This document shows positions 47,786-56,248 of a DNA stretch of 64,000 nucleotides, piece after piece. Each line of letters opens with the position of its first letter. Positions within the stretch are counted from its first letter, which is position 1. Below the pieces are notes generated by a model. That model saw nothing but the letters and a program-made list of their open reading frames with translations, had not been told where the DNA came from and did no database searches. The DNA is from Corynebacterium haematomassiliense (GTDB taxonomy: Bacteria > Actinomycetota > Actinomycetes > Mycobacteriales > Mycobacteriaceae), in contig NZ_JACDTZ010000002.1 of assembly GCF_013978595.1 (NCBI RefSeq), positions 248,001-312,000 on the forward strand. The letters are read 5' to 3'. The translations under genes and the position numbers were made by a program.

Positions 47786-48196
47786 ATGGGGGAAGTACTG
47801 CCGCAATCGCACTGGGCGAGCTACGCACTCGGGCTGGGGGAGCGCGTGCGCGCCATCCGGCTCATGCGGGGGCTGAGCCAAACGCGCCTGGCGGAGCTGG
47901 CGGGCGTGTCGCGCTCGCTGATCTCGAATCTGGAGCGCAACGACTACAACTCCAAGGTGGCCGACCCCACCTTGAGCACGTGCTACCGGCTCGCCTCCGC
48001 GCTGCAGGTGCCGCCGGCGGCGCTGCTGCCCGGCGCGGCGGAAAACGTCGAGGGCTGTTTCCTGATGTCTGAGGCGCCTGGGATGGATGCCCCGGCGCCG
48101 ATCCGGTTCCAGTGGCCGCGCAGCGCGCAGGACACCGCCCGGTTCCACGACACGTACCTGCGCCGCGGCGCGCCGCAGGGTACGCCGGCGTTCTAG
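47786..48196 (+). CDS. XRE-family transcriptional regulator
   Basis: This 136-residue protein has a lambda-repressor type HTH (about 17-75: GERVRAIRLMRGLSQTRLAE, LAGVSRSLISNLERND) and a short C-terminal part without a known effector domain (PMDAPAPIRFQW...). ATG 47786 is chosen over an upstream GTG because it carries a GGGGGAAAG site before it. It lies between upp and the M20 gene; targets cannot be told. Confidence 0.85.
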   Translation: MGEVLPQSHWASYALGLGERVRAIRLMRGLSQTRLAELAGVSRSLISNLERNDYNSKVADPTLSTCYRLASALQVPPAALLPGAAENVEGCFLMSEAPGMDAPAPIRFQWPRSAQDTARFHDTYLRRGAPQGTPAF

Positions 48197-48395
48197 CGGC
48201 CCGTGGCGGCTTCGACGTCCGCTTCGTTTACGCCTTCGTCGGCCATCTCCGTGCGGGTCTCCTGGGAGTAGTCGGTCTCATGTGAGCCACCGTAACAACA
48301 CCTTCCGCACCGCTTTGTCTACTTTGCGGCAGGTGCGCGTACACTCTTGTCAGCAAAACCCGATAACCGAAGATGACAAAAAAAGGGGAGCGCAC

Positions 48396-49577
48396 GTGGA
48401 TAACGCCGGTATCGCCGCTGCGGTGGATCGCTGGTTCAGCGAAAACCAGGAACGCGTGATCGGCTGGCGCCGCCACATCCACTCCCACCCGGAGCTGTCC
48501 AACGAGGAGGTCTCCACCACCGATTTTCTGGCGGAGACGCTGGAGAGCTACGGCCTGCACCCGGTGCGCTTCCCGGGCACTGGCCTGTACGTGGACCTCG
48601 GTCCAGCAGAGGGCAAGCGCCTGGCGTTCCGGGCGGACATCGACGCGCTGCGGGTTCCGGAGCAGACGGGCTTGAGTTTCGCATCGGCCAACCCGGGCGT
48701 GTCCCACTCCTGCGGCCACGATATCCACACCAGCGTCGCCTTGGCGCTCGCCTGCGCGCTGTCCACGGTGGAGTTGGAGCATCCGGTGCGCATCATCTTC
48801 CAGCCCGCGGAGGAGGTCATGGGCGGCGGCGCCCTGGACGTGATCAAGTGGGGCGGGCTCGAGGGTGTTGCCGCGATTTACGCTGTGCACGCTGAGCCGC
48901 ACATTAAGGTCGGCGAGATCGGTGTGCGCACCGGTGCGATCACCTCGGCGTCCGACGTAATCCGCATCGAGGTTCACGGCCCCGGCGGGCACACCTCGCG
49001 CCCGCAACTGACTGCGGACGTGGTCTACGCCATGGGTGCGCTGATTACCCAACTGCCGGGGCTGTTGTCGCGCCGGGTGGATCCGCGCACGGGAACGGTG
49101 CTGGTGTTCGGGCATGCGGAGGCGGGCGACGCCGCCAACGCGATTCCGAAGCGGGGCCTCATCGAGGGCACGTTGCGCACCGCGGACATCACCACCTGGC
49201 GCGAGATCGAGGACCTGCTCACAGACCTCATCGATCTGGTTGTCGCGCCGACGGGCTGCACCTACCACCTGGACTACATCCGCGGGGTGCCGCCTGTGCT
49301 TAACGACGATGCCGCGACAGCGCTGGCCGTCGAGGCAGCGCGCGCGGTGGACCCGCAGTCGGTGGTGTCCGCCCCGCAATCCAGCGGCGGGGAAGACTTC
49401 TCCTGGTACCTCGAGCACGTGCCTGGTGCAATGATGCGCCTTGGCGCCTGGAGTGGGGAAGGTGATTACCAGGATCTGCACCAGGGCAATTTGAACGTGG
49501 ACGAGCGCGCGCTCGGCGTCGGCGTTCGCCTGTTCGGCTCCATCGTGGAGGAGTACTTCCGCCCGGGCGAAGAATAG
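48396..49577 (+). CDS. M20-family amidohydrolase
   Basis: This 393-residue di-metal amidohydrolase has the metal ligands C106 and H108 in HSCGHDIHT, E139/E140 in PAEEVMGG, H165 in AVHAEPH and a late GGEDFSW. This is the pattern of the hippurate/IAA-amino-acid hydrolase/AbgB subgroup, which removes N-acyl groups from amino acids. The GTG start at 48396 follows AAAAGGGGAG. The real substrate is unknown. It may be co-transcribed with lpdA, which starts 65 nt after its stop. Confidence 0.9.
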   Translation: MDNAGIAAAVDRWFSENQERVIGWRRHIHSHPELSNEEVSTTDFLAETLESYGLHPVRFPGTGLYVDLGPAEGKRLAFRADIDALRVPEQTGLSFASANPGVSHSCGHDIHTSVALALACALSTVELEHPVRIIFQPAEEVMGGGALDVIKWGGLEGVAAIYAVHAEPHIKVGEIGVRTGAITSASDVIRIEVHGPGGHTSRPQLTADVVYAMGALITQLPGLLSRRVDPRTGTVLVFGHAEAGDAANAIPKRGLIEGTLRTADITTWREIEDLLTDLIDLVVAPTGCTYHLDYIRGVPPVLNDDAATALAVEAARAVDPQSVVSAPQSSGGEDFSWYLEHVPGAMMRLGAWSGEGDYQDLHQGNLNVDERALGVGVRLFGSIVEEYFRPGEE

Positions 49578-49642
49578 AAGTTCTCTGGGTAGACTGTCTC
49601 CCAGTTTGGTTCCCTGTCACCCGACCCATGAGGAGTGCTGTT

Positions 49643-51049
49643 TTGTCCAAGAAGATCGTCATCATCGGTGGAGGCCCGGGCGGCTACGAGGCTGCGCTGA
49701 TGGCGTCCAAGTACGGTGCGGACATCACCATCGTCGAGGACAGCGGCGCGGGCGGCTCAGCGATCCGGAAGGACGTTGTGCCGTCGAAAAGCTTCATTGC
49801 GGGCGCGAACATTAAGAACGACCTGCGCCGCGCGGACGACATGGGACTGAGCCACGCGCTAGGGGATTCGAAGCTGTCGCTGCTGGCGCTCAATGAGCGC
49901 GTGAAGTCGCTCGCCGGCAAGCAGTCGGACGACATTCGCGCGCAGCTTGAGCAGGGCGGCGTGCGCTTCATCGAGGGCCGTGCCCGCTTTGCGGACGAGC
50001 AGAAGGGCCACACCACCCACAACATCGAGGTCGAGGCCGCGGACGGGTCGACGGAGACCATCACCTGCAACATGGTGCTCGTGTGCGTCGGCGCGAGCCC
50101 GCGCGTGCTCAAGGGCGCGGAGCCGGACGGCGAGCGCATCCTCAACTGGCGCCAGATGTACGACCTGAAGGACCTGCCCACCCACCTGATCGTGGTCGGC
50201 TCCGGCGTCACCGGCGCGGAGTTCGTCTCCGCGTTCGCCGAGCTCGGCGTGAAGGTGACCATGGTGGCCTCGCGCGACCGCATTCTGCCTCACGACGACG
50301 CCGACGCCGCCGATGTGCTCGAGGACGTGCTGGCGGACCGCGGCGTGCAGCTGGAAAAGGACGCCCGCGTGGAGCGCGTGGAAAACACCGGCGACGGCGT
50401 GGTCGTGCACACCACCGACGGCCGCGCCATCGAGGGCTCGCACGTGATGATGTCCATCGGCTCTATCCCGAACACCGCCGAGCTCAACCTGGAGGCCGCT
50501 GGCGTGGAAGTCACCCCGTCCGGCCACATCCACGTCGACCGCGTCTCCCGCACCAACGTTGCCGGCATCTACGCCGCCGGCGACTGCACGGACCTGATGC
50601 CGCTGGCGTCCGTGGCCGCGCAGCAGGGCCGCATCGCCGTGGACCACGCGCTCGGCGAAGGTGTCACTCCGATCCGCCTGAAGACCGTGGGTAACGCCGT
50701 GTTTACCCGCCCCGAGATCGCCGCGGTGGGCGTGACGGAGCAGCAGATCCGCGACGGCGAGGTCGACGCCGACATCTACAAGCTGCCGCTGGCGACCAAC
50801 CCGCGCGCGAAGATGCGCTCGCTGCAGTACGGCTTTGTCAAGATCTTCGCCCGCAAGGGCTCCGGCCAGGTGCTCGGCGGCGTGATCGTCGCGCCGACCG
50901 CCTCCGAGCTGATCCTGTCGCTGACCATCGCCGTGGCCAACAACCTCACCGTGCGCCAGCTCGCCGGCTCCATGGCGGTCTACCCGTCGCTGTCCGGCTC
51001 CATCACCGAGGCCGCGCGCCGCCTGGTCACCAAGACCGATCTGGACTAG
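49643..51049 (+). CDS. lpdA: NAD(P)H-quinone dehydrogenase, LpdA type
   Basis: This 468-residue flavoprotein has the dihydrolipoamide-dehydrogenase fold: FAD motif GGGPGG (9-14), a second Rossmann motif GSGVTGAE, AAGDC and a C-terminal dimer domain. The redox-active disulfide is missing: the usual C-x4-C window reads GGSAIRKDVVPSK, with A40 and V45 at the cysteine positions, so it cannot act as a disulfide reductase. Mycobacterial LpdA (Rv3303c) is a quinone reductase of this type. A TTG at 49643 preceded by AGGAG is preferred over ATG 49628, which has no ribosome binding site. It overlaps the convergent prpR by 4 bp. Confidence 0.9.
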   Translation: MSKKIVIIGGGPGGYEAALMASKYGADITIVEDSGAGGSAIRKDVVPSKSFIAGANIKNDLRRADDMGLSHALGDSKLSLLALNERVKSLAGKQSDDIRAQLEQGGVRFIEGRARFADEQKGHTTHNIEVEAADGSTETITCNMVLVCVGASPRVLKGAEPDGERILNWRQMYDLKDLPTHLIVVGSGVTGAEFVSAFAELGVKVTMVASRDRILPHDDADAADVLEDVLADRGVQLEKDARVERVENTGDGVVVHTTDGRAIEGSHVMMSIGSIPNTAELNLEAAGVEVTPSGHIHVDRVSRTNVAGIYAAGDCTDLMPLASVAAQQGRIAVDHALGEGVTPIRLKTVGNAVFTRPEIAAVGVTEQQIRDGEVDADIYKLPLATNPRAKMRSLQYGFVKIFARKGSGQVLGGVIVAPTASELILSLTIAVANNLTVRQLAGSMAVYPSLSGSITEAARRLVTKTDLD

Positions 51050-52305
51050 TACTCCGGGAACGCCCGCTGCGGACACTCCGTCCGCGGGCAGGTGGCACAC
51101 CCGGGCCCGATCGGGGTGGCGGACGCCGGGTCCACGTCCAGGCCGTCGGCGTAGACCAGCTCGTGGGCGTGCACCGCGTCGCAGCCCAGCGCCACCGCGT
51201 GTTCGCGCCTGGGCAGGCCGAACCCGACCGCCGGACCCTGCACCATCCGCGCCACCCACAGCTGCGTGCGACCGTCCGGGGTGGTGGAGACCTGCCTGGT
51301 CACCCGGTTCGGCGTTTCAAAGGCGCGGTGCACCACCCACAGCGGGCACGTCGCGCCCGAGCGCGGGAAGTGGAACCCCGCCGTGACCTGGCGCTTGGAC
51401 ACGTTGCCGGCGCGGTCGGTGCGGATGAACACGAACGGCACCGCCTTCGCGCCGGGCCGCTGCAGGGTGCCCAAGCGCTGGCAGGTGGATTCGAAGCCGG
51501 TGCCGAAGCGGGCGGAGACCACGTCGATGTCGTAGCGCGTCTCCCTCGCCGCGGAGAGTACCTCCGCGTAGGGCATGGTCACAGCGGCGGCGTAGTACTG
51601 CGCCAGGCCGTGGGTGGTGACGGTGCGGGCCGGAGGGTCGTCGATAGGCGATGTGAGCTCTTGGATCTCCCGGTCGTGCGCGAGCGTGCCGTAGTGGTAG
51701 GCGAGCTCGAAGCACTGTTGCGCTTCGGTCAGTCCAGCCCGCAGGCGGATTTCGCGGGGCTGCCTATCGACGGCACTTCGCCCCCGAACGTCCTGGTTGA
51801 AGCGCACCGGGTAGCCGAAGTCCCTATCCAGCGCCGCGGCCAGGCGCGTTAAGCGCATCTGGCGGCCGCCGAGGTGCTCCGCCAGCGACTCCGCGGCTGT
51901 GTCCAGTGTGTGGAAGTAATTGCCGTGGTCCTGGAAGAAGTTGCGCGTGGCCTCGTACGGGTTGGGGGAGCTGCCCTCCAGCCGAGCAGGGATGCCGCGC
52001 ACCTTGTCCGCGATGGCCGGGTAGGCGCGGGCGAAGGCGGCGAGCTCGTGTTCGGGGGTGTCGGGGATGAGCTCCGCCAAGTCCGCGGCGGCGGCGCGCT
52101 CGGCCGCGCCGGAGAAGTACGCCGCGTCCACCCCGAAGGCGGCGGTCAGCTGCACGAGCACGCTGGCGGTCAGGGGGCGCTGGTTGTTTTCCAGCTGGTT
52201 GAGATAGCTGGGGGAGAGCTCGAGCGCCTTGGCCATCTCGGCTTGCGTGAGGCCGCGAGTGGTGCGCAGCGTGTGTATTTGTCCCCCCGCGTAGAGCTTC
52301 GCCAT
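51046..52305 (-). CDS. prpR: PrpR/RamB-type regulator of propionate catabolism
   Basis: This 419-residue ScfR-family regulator has an XRE HTH (about 8-60: LRTTRGLTQAEMAKALELSPSYLNQLENN), a central IrrE/DUF955-like metalloprotease-derived domain with AYHYGTLAHDREI, and a C-terminal DUF2083 domain. Four cysteines (C375, C403, C406, C411) match the Fe-S ligand pattern described for mycobacterial PrpR. It is divergent from prpDBC and probably activates it in response to propionyl-CoA or a methylcitrate intermediate. ATG 52305, with AGGAAAGG upstream, is chosen; the longer frame to 52395 lacks a ribosome binding site. Confidence 0.92.
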   Translation of the reverse strand: MAKLYAGGQIHTLRTTRGLTQAEMAKALELSPSYLNQLENNQRPLTASVLVQLTAAFGVDAAYFSGAAERAAAADLAELIPDTPEHELAAFARAYPAIADKVRGIPARLEGSSPNPYEATRNFFQDHGNYFHTLDTAAESLAEHLGGRQMRLTRLAAALDRDFGYPVRFNQDVRGRSAVDRQPREIRLRAGLTEAQQCFELAYHYGTLAHDREIQELTSPIDDPPARTVTTHGLAQYYAAAVTMPYAEVLSAARETRYDIDVVSARFGTGFESTCQRLGTLQRPGAKAVPFVFIRTDRAGNVSKRQVTAGFHFPRSGATCPLWVVHRAFETPNRVTRQVSTTPDGRTQLWVARMVQGPAVGFGLPRREHAVALGCDAVHAHELVYADGLDVDPASATPIGPGCATCPRTECPQRAFPEY

Positions 52306-52473
52306 AGCCGCCTTTCCTCTCCAATTGCGCCGTTGTGCTGCTGACTTACAACACTTTGCAATATTGCTCGCTTTTGGACGCAAGAATACACACAAAAGAC
52401 TATGACCCGCGACACATTTTCGGTCTTAGTATGAGGCACACCATCACGGTCGGTATTTGAAGGAGCCTCACGC
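52306..52473. promoter_or_regulatory. prpR-prpDBC divergent control region
   Basis: This 168-bp region contains ACTTTGCAA (52353-52361), the core of the RamB/PrpR recognition word (AACTTTGCAAA in C. glutamicum, TTTGCAAA in mycobacteria), overlapped by the palindrome GCAATATTGC. For prpD, a -10-like TAGTAT lies at 52427-52432 and the Shine-Dalgarno GAAGGAG at 52459-52465. A second half-site, TTGGACGCAAGAA, lies at about 52374-52386. The match is by eye. Confidence 0.6.
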
Positions 52474-53985
52474 ATGATCAACCACGAAGTACGCACCCAT
52501 AAGTCCGCCGAGGACTTTCCCATCGAAGAGCATCTGGCTTACAAGATCGCCAAGGTCGCAGTCGACCCGGTTGAGGTGCCGGAAGACACCCGCGAGATGA
52601 TCATCAACCGCATCATCGACAACGCCTCCGTCGCCGTCGCCTCCTACAACCGCCGCCCCGTCGCCGTGGCCCGCGAAATGGCCAAGGCGCCCCCCGCCGA
52701 CAACAACGGCGCGCTCGTCTTCGGCGAGGACGGCACCTACTCCGCCGAGTGGGTCGCCTTCGCCAACGGCACCGCCGTGCGCGAGCTGGACTACCACGAC
52801 ACCTTCCTCGCCGCCGAGTACTCCCACCCGGGCGACAGCATCCCGCCGATCCTCGCCGTCGCCCAGCACAAGGGCCTGGACGGCAAGGCCCTGATCCGCG
52901 GCATCGCCACCGGCTACGAAATCCAGGTCAACCTGGTCAAGGGCATCTGCCTCCACGAGTTCAAGATCGACCACGTGGCCCACCTCGGCCCGTCGGCAGC
53001 CGCAGGCATTGGCACCATGCTCGGCCTGGACGTGGACACCATCTACCAGGCCGTGGGCCAGGCGCTGCACACCACCACCGCCACCCGCCAGTCCCGCAAG
53101 GGCCTGATCTCCTCCTGGAAGGCCTCCGCGCCGGCATTCGCCGGCAAGATGGCCATCGAGGCCGTGGACCGCGCCATGCGCGGCGAGGGCGCGCCCGCCC
53201 CGATCTGGGAAGGCGAGGACGGGTTCATCGCCTGGATGCTGCACTCCCCGGAGCGCACCTACACCGTGCCCCTGCCAGCGGACGGCGAGGAAAAGCGCGC
53301 CATCTTGGACACCTACACCAAGGAGCACTCCGCCGAGTACCAGGCGCAGGCCCCGATCGACCTGGCCCGCCGCATGAAGCAGACCATCGCGGACGCCGGC
53401 AAGACCACCGCCGAGATCGAGTCCATCGTGCTGCACACCTCGCATCACACCCACTACGTCATCGGCACCGGCGCGAACGACCCGCAGAAGATGGACCCGG
53501 CCGCCTCCCGCGAGACGCTGGACCACTCGATCATGTACATGTTCGCAGTCGCGCTTGAAGACGGCGGCTGGCACCACGTGGACTCCTACACCCCGGAGCG
53601 GGCGAACCGCCCGGAGACCGTCGAACTGTGGCACAAGGTCTCCACCGTGGAGGACGAGGAGTGGACCCGCCGCTACCACTCAACCGACCCGGACGAGAAG
53701 GCCTTCGGCGCACGCGCCGTGATCACCTTCCAAGACGGCACCGTCATCGAGGACGAGATGGCTGTCGCGGACGCCCACCCATACGGCGCACGCCCGTTCG
53801 TCCGCGAGAACTACATTGCCAAGTTCCGGACGTTGGCCGAAGGCATCGTCGATAAGCAAGAGCAGGACCGCTTCCTCGCAGCGGTGCAGGACCTGGAAAA
53901 CCTCACCGACCTGAGCGAGCTGAACATCCGCGTCAGCGACGCCACCCGCGCCGCCGCCGAAGAAATCCCGGGAGGCATCTTCTAA
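52474..53985 (+). CDS. prpD: 2-methylcitrate dehydratase
   Basis: PrpD converts 2-methylcitrate to 2-methyl-cis-aconitate in the methylcitrate cycle, which detoxifies propionyl-CoA. The 503-residue protein has the MmgE/PrpD family blocks [35 protein letters not shown] and [17 protein letters not shown]. It heads the prpD-prpB-prpC operon and its stop overlaps the prpB start (TAATG at 53983-53987), giving coupled translation. Confidence 0.97.
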   Translation: MINHEVRTHKSAEDFPIEEHLAYKIAKVAVDPVEVPEDTREMIINRIIDNASVAVASYNRRPVAVAREMAKAPPADNNGALVFGEDGTYSAEWVAFANGTAVRELDYHDTFLAAEYSHPGDSIPPILAVAQHKGLDGKALIRGIATGYEIQVNLVKGICLHEFKIDHVAHLGPSAAAGIGTMLGLDVDTIYQAVGQALHTTTATRQSRKGLISSWKASAPAFAGKMAIEAVDRAMRGEGAPAPIWEGEDGFIAWMLHSPERTYTVPLPADGEEKRAILDTYTKEHSAEYQAQAPIDLARRMKQTIADAGKTTAEIESIVLHTSHHTHYVIGTGANDPQKMDPAASRETLDHSIMYMFAVALEDGGWHHVDSYTPERANRPETVELWHKVSTVEDEEWTRRYHSTDPDEKAFGARAVITFQDGTVIEDEMAVADAHPYGARPFVRENYIAKFRTLAEGIVDKQEQDRFLAAVQDLENLTDLSELNIRVSDATRAAAEEIPGGIF

Positions 53986-54908
53986 TGTTCGCACCCGAAA
54001 AGACCCCGAACGAACGCCGCAAGGCACTGCGCGCGTCGCTTACCGACGCAACGATTACGACCCTGCCCGGCGCCTTCAACCCGCTGACGGCACGCCTCAT
54101 CGAAGACATCGGCGCCTTTTCCGGCGTCTACGTCTCCGGCGCCGTGGTGGCCAACGATCTCGGCCTGCCGGACATCGGCCTGACCACCCTGTCCGAGGTG
54201 GCTAACCGCGGCGGCCAGATCGCCCGCGCCACCAACCTGCCCGTGCTCATCGACGCCGACACCGGCTTCGGCGAACCCATGTCCGCCGCCCGCACCGTCG
54301 CCGAGTTCGAGGCCGCGGGCCTGGCGGCGCTGCACCTGGAAGACCAGGTCAACCCGAAGCGCTGCGGCCACCTCGACGGCAAGGAAGTCGTGCCGCGCGA
54401 TTTGATGGTGCGCCGCATCACCGCCGCGGTGCGCGAGCGCCACGACGACGACTTTGTCATCTGCGCGCGCACCGACGCCGCCGGCATCGAAGGCATCGAC
54501 GAGGCCATCGAGCGCGCCAAGGCCTACGCGGACGCCGGCGCCGACCTCATCTTCACCGAGGCGCTGTACTCCGAGGCGGACTTTACCAAGTTCCGTGAGG
54601 CCGTCGATACGCCCCTGCTGGCGAACATGACCGAGTTCGGCAAAACCGAGCTGCTCAGCGCCAAGCAGCTCGAAGACCTCGGTTACAACGCCGTGATCTG
54701 GCCGGTGACCACCTTCCGCATCGCGATGGGCCAGACCGAGGCGATGCTGCGCGACATGGCCGAAACCGGCACCCAGGTGCCGTGGCTGGACAAGATGCAG
54801 CACCGCTCCCGGCTCTACGAGCTGGTCCGCTACGACGAGTACAACCAGTTCGACCAGTCCGTCTTCACCTACTCCAAGGACACCTACAGCTCCACCTTTG
54901 AGAAGTAG
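53985..54908 (+). CDS. prpB: 2-methylisocitrate lyase
   Basis: PrpB splits 2-methylisocitrate into pyruvate and succinate. The 307-residue protein of the isocitrate lyase/PEP mutase family has the loop KRCGH (125-129, catalytic C127), LIDADTGFGEP (88-98) and ARTDA. It sits between prpD (1-bp overlap) and prpC (38-nt gap). The pyruvate released is a substrate of the Pyc encoded downstream. Confidence 0.97.
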   Translation: MFAPEKTPNERRKALRASLTDATITTLPGAFNPLTARLIEDIGAFSGVYVSGAVVANDLGLPDIGLTTLSEVANRGGQIARATNLPVLIDADTGFGEPMSAARTVAEFEAAGLAALHLEDQVNPKRCGHLDGKEVVPRDLMVRRITAAVRERHDDDFVICARTDAAGIEGIDEAIERAKAYADAGADLIFTEALYSEADFTKFREAVDTPLLANMTEFGKTELLSAKQLEDLGYNAVIWPVTTFRIAMGQTEAMLRDMAETGTQVPWLDKMQHRSRLYELVRYDEYNQFDQSVFTYSKDTYSSTFEK

Positions 54909-54946
54909 GCCCCACCCACCCCCAACCCCAAAAGGAGAGATCCATC

Positions 54947-56092
54947 ATGACCGAGCAAGACATCCGCAAGGGCCTCAACGGCGTCGTCGCAGACTACACC
55001 GCCGTGTCCAAAGTGAACCCGGAGACCAACTCGCTGCTCTACCGCGGCTACCCGGTCCAGGAGCTGGCAGAGCACTGCACCTTCGAGGAAGTGGCCTACC
55101 TGCTGTGGAACGGCGAGCTGCCCAACGACGAGCAGCTGGCGGAGTTCCGCGGCGGCTGCATGGAAAACCGCGACATCGACGAGAAGCTGATCCAGGTGAT
55201 CAACTTCATGCCCAAGGACTGCCACCCGATGGACGTGCTGCGCACCGCTGTGTCCTACCTGGGCGCGGAGGATGCCGAGAAATTCACCCCGGATTCCGAC
55301 CACCTGCGCGGCATCGGCCGCAAGCTGTTAGCCAAGCTGCCCACCATCGTGGCCACGGACATCCGCCGCCGCCAGGGCAAGGACTACATCGCGCCGAGCA
55401 AGGAGAAGGGCTTTTCCGAGAACTTCCTCTGGATGGTCTTCGGCGACGAGGAGAACTCGCCGGCGAACATCCCGTCCGACATCGAGGCGTTTGAGAAGAC
55501 GATGATCCTCTACGCGGAGCACTCGTTTAACGCCTCCACCTTCACCGCCCGCACCATCGCCTCGACCATGTCGGACGGCTGGTCCGCCATCACCGGCGGC
55601 ATCGGCGCGCTCAAGGGCCCGCTGCACGGCGGCGCCAACGAGTTCGTCATGCACCACATGGAGGAAATCGGTGACCCGGCCAAGGCGGAGCAGTGGTGCC
55701 TGGACAAGCTGAAGAACAAGGAGCTTGTCATGGGCTTCGGCCACCGCGTGTACAAGAAGGGCGACTCGCGCGTGCCCACCATGGAAGCTGCATTTAAGAA
55801 GCTGGCCGCGGAGCACCCGGAAAAGGATGCCCAGAAGTGGGTGGAGATGTACGACATCATGGCCAAGACCATGTACGAAAACACCTCCATCAACATCCGC
55901 CCGAACCTGGACTTCCCGTCGGGCCCGGCGTACTACATCCTCGGCTTCGACATCGAGTTCTTTACCCCGCTGTTCGTGATGTCGCGCATCACCGGCTGGA
56001 CCGCGCACATCATCGAGCAGTTTGAGAACAACTCGCTGATCCGCCCGCTGTCCGCCTACAACGGGCCGGAGGAGCGCCACATCGAGCGCTAA
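54947..56092 (+). CDS. prpC: 2-methylcitrate synthase
   Basis: PrpC condenses propionyl-CoA with oxaloacetate. The 381-residue type II-like citrate synthase has the histidine of GPLHGGAN near 226, GFGHRVYKKGDSR (H266), and the catalytic Asp region ARTWTDFPS-like segment read here as IRPNLDFPSGPAYYILG. The first-gene-to-last order prpD-prpB-prpC is the corynebacterial prp arrangement; a hairpin terminator follows. A plain citrate synthase is less likely because of the operon. Confidence 0.95.
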   Translation: MTEQDIRKGLNGVVADYTAVSKVNPETNSLLYRGYPVQELAEHCTFEEVAYLLWNGELPNDEQLAEFRGGCMENRDIDEKLIQVINFMPKDCHPMDVLRTAVSYLGAEDAEKFTPDSDHLRGIGRKLLAKLPTIVATDIRRRQGKDYIAPSKEKGFSENFLWMVFGDEENSPANIPSDIEAFEKTMILYAEHSFNASTFTARTIASTMSDGWSAITGGIGALKGPLHGGANEFVMHHMEEIGDPAKAEQWCLDKLKNKELVMGFGHRVYKKGDSRVPTMEAAFKKLAAEHPEKDAQKWVEMYDIMAKTMYENTSINIRPNLDFPSGPAYYILGFDIEFFTPLFVMSRITGWTAHIIEQFENNSLIRPLSAYNGPEERHIER

Positions 56093-56108
56093 ATCGCTTT
56101 TACCCCCG

Positions 56109-56145
56109 AAACGCGGGCAGTCGCTTGTCGACGGCCCGCGTTTTT
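56109..56145 (+). terminator. Intrinsic terminator of prpDBC
   Basis: AACGCGGGC pairs with GCCCGCGTT around a 13-nt loop and is followed by a run of five T, starting 17 nt after the prpC stop codon. Confidence 0.88.
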
Positions 56146-56248
56146 CCACCCCCACGCCGTCCCCCAAAGTGTCCCGAAAATGATGTGATCTGTATTAAAC
56201 TTGTCCTATCCGTATGACCGCAAGAACTTCCTTTGTGAAAGGAAACCG

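Noticed and set aside
48196..48290. Minus-strand coding-like text (ETDYSQETRTEMADEGVNEA...) ending in TAG at about 48196
   Set aside because: The only start in frame gives a 16-residue peptide, and the frame is closed upstream by a stop without a start codon. It may be the tail of a lost gene but cannot be supported as a CDS.
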